Source: Acidimicrobium ferrooxidans DSM 10331 (GTDB lineage Bacteria > Actinomycetota > Acidimicrobiia > Acidimicrobiales > Acidimicrobiaceae). From it: a stretch of 64,000 bases of DNA. The position numbers and the translations under genes are program-made. The stretch lies in assembly GCF_000023265.1 (NCBI RefSeq), contig NC_013124.1, forward strand, positions 2,094,158 to 2,158,157, read 5' to 3'. Positions 63,968-64,000 of this stretch are shown piece by piece. The stretch's first letter is position 1. Each line of letters starts with the position of its first letter. The notes under the pieces were generated by a model. That model saw nothing but the letters and a program-made list of their open reading frames with translations, did no database searches and had not been told where the DNA came from.

Positions 63968-64000
63968 CACCCTGCGAGGCGAGCGAACGTGCCCTATGAT

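Overview
The window looks like chromosomal DNA from a high-GC actinobacterium, most likely an acidophilic member of the Acidimicrobiia (Acidimicrobium-like). This is an inference from several things: very GC-rich third codon positions, frequent GTG/TTG starts, tandem [20 protein letters not shown] repeats, an acid-type G1 (eqolisin) peptidase, a MarP-like acid-resistance protease, and mer genes. The right end holds the conserved origin-proximal block (rpmH-rnpA-yidD-yidC-jag-rsmG, then parA-parB with parS-like sites), so the window ends next to the replication origin; dnaA would lie just beyond position 64000.

Layout. 1-8 kb: a secreted peptidase with near-identical internal repeats, then glutamate synthase (gltB-gltD). 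8-14.4 kb: a small membrane protein diverging from marP, then a tightly overlapping run (MBL hydrolase, M20 amidohydrolase, rmuC, sulfurtransferase). 14-17 kb: an ammonium transporter lying between two 98.7% identical 312-bp direct repeats, one being the 3' end of the intact sulfurtransferase gene and the other a 5'-truncated copy. 17-23.5 kb: a BrkB-type membrane protein, a phospholipase-D-like exported protein split by a -1 frameshift, an unknown protein and an amino-acid permease. 23.6-28 kb: an FAD oxidase / Fe-S protein / small-protein operon diverging from a GntR-type regulator and a sensor-domain protein. 28-33 kb: a very large secreted GH5-GH18-CBM2-CBM2 enzyme and an orphan CRISPR-type CARF/ring-nuclease protein with no CRISPR array nearby. 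33-38 kb: merR/merA, then a DUF2256-DUF3253 protein and an Fe-S photolyase/cryptochrome.

38-43 kb is a mobile-element scar zone. It has an IS30-type relic, a complete IS3-family element inserted in a vapC toxin gene (4-bp target duplication; excising it in silico restores the toxin frame), the intact cognate antitoxin, three tRNA genes (Ala, Ser, Arg), tadA, cutA and a decayed tRNA-Arg 3' copy. 43-49 kb is the best candidate for an undescribed system: a LigA/LigB-type extradiol dioxygenase, a citrate-synthase-like lyase and a CaiB-type CoA transferase in one operon, divided by an IclR regulator from a divergent amidohydrolase. Both transcription units have a strong sigma70-type promoter followed 11-14 bp after the -10 by the same CGGAC-N4-GTCCG dyad, pointing to one regulon for catabolism of an unknown ring compound. 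49-56 kb: a lipoprotein, an MFS drug exporter and a fused full-length ABC exporter. 56-64 kb: the origin-proximal block, split between parA and rsmG by an IS1182-family element with CTAG target duplication.

All calls come from reading motifs and translated frames by eye; no database search was run.
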